Assembly (NCBI GenBank): GCA_002403855.1
Contig: DHIO01000053.1
Span: 1 to 5,714, forward strand
DNA from: Acidimicrobiia bacterium UBA4744
GTDB taxonomy: Bacteria; Actinomycetota; Acidimicrobiia; Spongiisociales; UBA4744
DNA length: 5,714 nt
Direction of reading: 5' to 3'
A program made the translations under genes and the position numbers. Numbering within the stretch: position 1 is the stretch's first letter; every line of letters starts with the position of its first letter. This document shows, piece after piece, positions 5,222-5,714 of the stretch. The notes beneath the pieces were generated by a model. The model did no database searches, was not told the DNA's origin, and worked only from the letters and a program-made list of their open reading frames with translations.

Positions 5222-5714
5222 TGGCCTTGGACCGAGGAACGCTGGCCAAGATCGACCGTCGGATCTTCGCCGAACTGGGGCACACGGTGGCCACCCAAAC
5301 AGTGAAGGTTCCCCTATCGGATGCGATGTGGTCTACATGGCGACGCTACTGCGAAGCGATCGGGTTGACGATGGGGGAGGGCATCGCCGGCCTGATCGAC
5401 CACGAACTGCGGACCATCATCGCCGAGGCGGCCGGTGAGAGTGCTCCGGTGTTTGCGGGGCGAGCCGAAGAGCTGCTGGCAGTTCGCGAGTCACAGGCCG
5501 CCGCCCGTGAGAGCGAGCTTGAGGCGGCTGAGGAGCAACTGCGAGGGTGGACGGAGCGTCTGGGCATCAGGGAGGGAGAGTTGCGGGCCCTGGAGCAGAG
5601 AACCAGGGCAGCGTCGTTGCTGGCCCAACGACCCGTCGAAGCTAACCGCAAAGTCGGCCGCAACGAACGGTGTCCGTGCAAGTCGGGTCTCAAGTACAAG
5701 CACTGCCACGGCCT
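5221..5714 (+). CDS. Putative ribbon-helix-helix / coiled-coil / SEC-C zinc-motif protein (3' end cut by window)
   Basis: At least 164 codons, open to the right edge. Residues 25-32 (TQTVKVPL) look like the beta strand, 34-48 (DAMWSTWRRYCEAIG) and 50-66 (TMGEGIAGLIDHELRTI) like the two helices of a ribbon-helix-helix DNA-binding domain; this is a reading of pattern, not a search. Residues about 78-135 are Glu/Arg/Ala/Leu-rich and probably coiled coil. Residues 145-164 form a SEC-C motif (VGRNERCPCKSGLKYKHCHG) with zinc ligands C151, C153, C162 and H163, as at the SecA C terminus; K154 replaces the usual glycine. SEC-C is normally terminal, so only a few residues are likely missing. ATG 5221 has GGAGAGG at 5207-5213; in-frame GTG 5218 is an alternative, and TAA at 5194-5196 excludes earlier starts. 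It lacks any SecA ATPase region. I infer an element-encoded DNA-binding regulator or partner-recruiting protein. Confidence 0.8.
   Translation, partial: MALDRGTLAKIDRRIFAELGHTVATQTVKVPLSDAMWSTWRRYCEAIGLTMGEGIAGLIDHELRTIIAEAAGESAPVFAGRAEELLAVRESQAAARESELEAAEEQLRGWTERLGIREGELRALEQRTRAASLLAQRPVEANRKVGRNERCPCKSGLKYKHCHG

Larger units (their letters stand above)
3199..5714. mobile_element. Left end of a tRNA-Glu-integrated element (right end outside window)
   Basis: The element is inferred from an intact tyrosine integrase converging on the 3' end of tRNA-Glu, followed by non-housekeeping sequence: a long gene-poor stretch with short repeats and an orphan DNA-binding SEC-C protein. The opposite end, attR and cargo are not in view, so prophage, integrative plasmid (AICE-like) or genomic island cannot be told apart. 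The left boundary is placed just after the tRNA. Confidence 0.6.

Noticed and set aside
1..5714. CRISPR array or Rho-independent riboswitch-type elements
   Set aside because: No regularly spaced repeats of 20-40 bases and no recognisable riboswitch core were seen on either strand.

Overview
The window looks like a high-GC actinobacterial chromosome segment next to the left end of an integrated mobile element. The evidence is high GC, strong G/C preference at third codon positions, a tandem tRNA-Gln(CTG)/tRNA-Glu(CTC) pair with no encoded CCA tail and a G:U first pair in tRNA-Glu, a class of PPK2 common in Actinomycetota, and an actinobacterial-style tyrosine integrase. I cannot name the genus; an Acidimicrobiia-like or other environmental actinobacterium is a guess.

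Left part (1-3198), probably resident chromosome. It carries an alpha/beta hydrolase (155-1012), then a small four-helix membrane protein gene resembling the DUF6326 group that is split by a one-base frameshift near 1458 (1185-1594), then a polyphosphate kinase 2 gene (1871-2737). All three are on the plus strand with gaps of 170-280 bases, so they are probably separate transcription units. A tRNA-Gln gene (3033-3104) with a recognisable sigma70-type promoter and a tRNA-Glu gene (3126-3198) follow. The first 22 bases of the window exactly repeat the stretch of the integrase gene that encodes the catalytic tyrosine region. This marks either a second integrase remnant or a contig or assembly edge.

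Right part (3199 to beyond 5714), probable mobile element. A complete tyrosine recombinase gene (4355-3216, minus strand) converges on the 3' end of tRNA-Glu, the classic layout of a tRNA-integrated element, so attL should lie in the tRNA 3' half. A strong 11-bp-stem hairpin sits immediately after the tRNA, with the integrase stop codon in its loop. Upstream of the integrase is about 710 bp with no convincing gene, containing 11-bp tandem repeats and short inverted repeats. No excisionase is visible beside the integrase.

The most interesting part is the right end. A short 50-codon ORF (5069-5221) has a good ribosome binding site and a G/C-rich third position, and it overlaps by one base (TGATG) the start of a gene (5221 to the window edge). 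That gene encodes an unusual chimera: a probable ribbon-helix-helix DNA-binding domain, a charged coiled coil, and a SecA-type SEC-C zinc motif. Two adjacent dyads, one of them CGGTTAACTGGTTAACCG, lie directly over the ribosome binding site region of this gene and could be its operator or an RNA switch. I infer a self-regulated small operon on the element. Its function is unknown.
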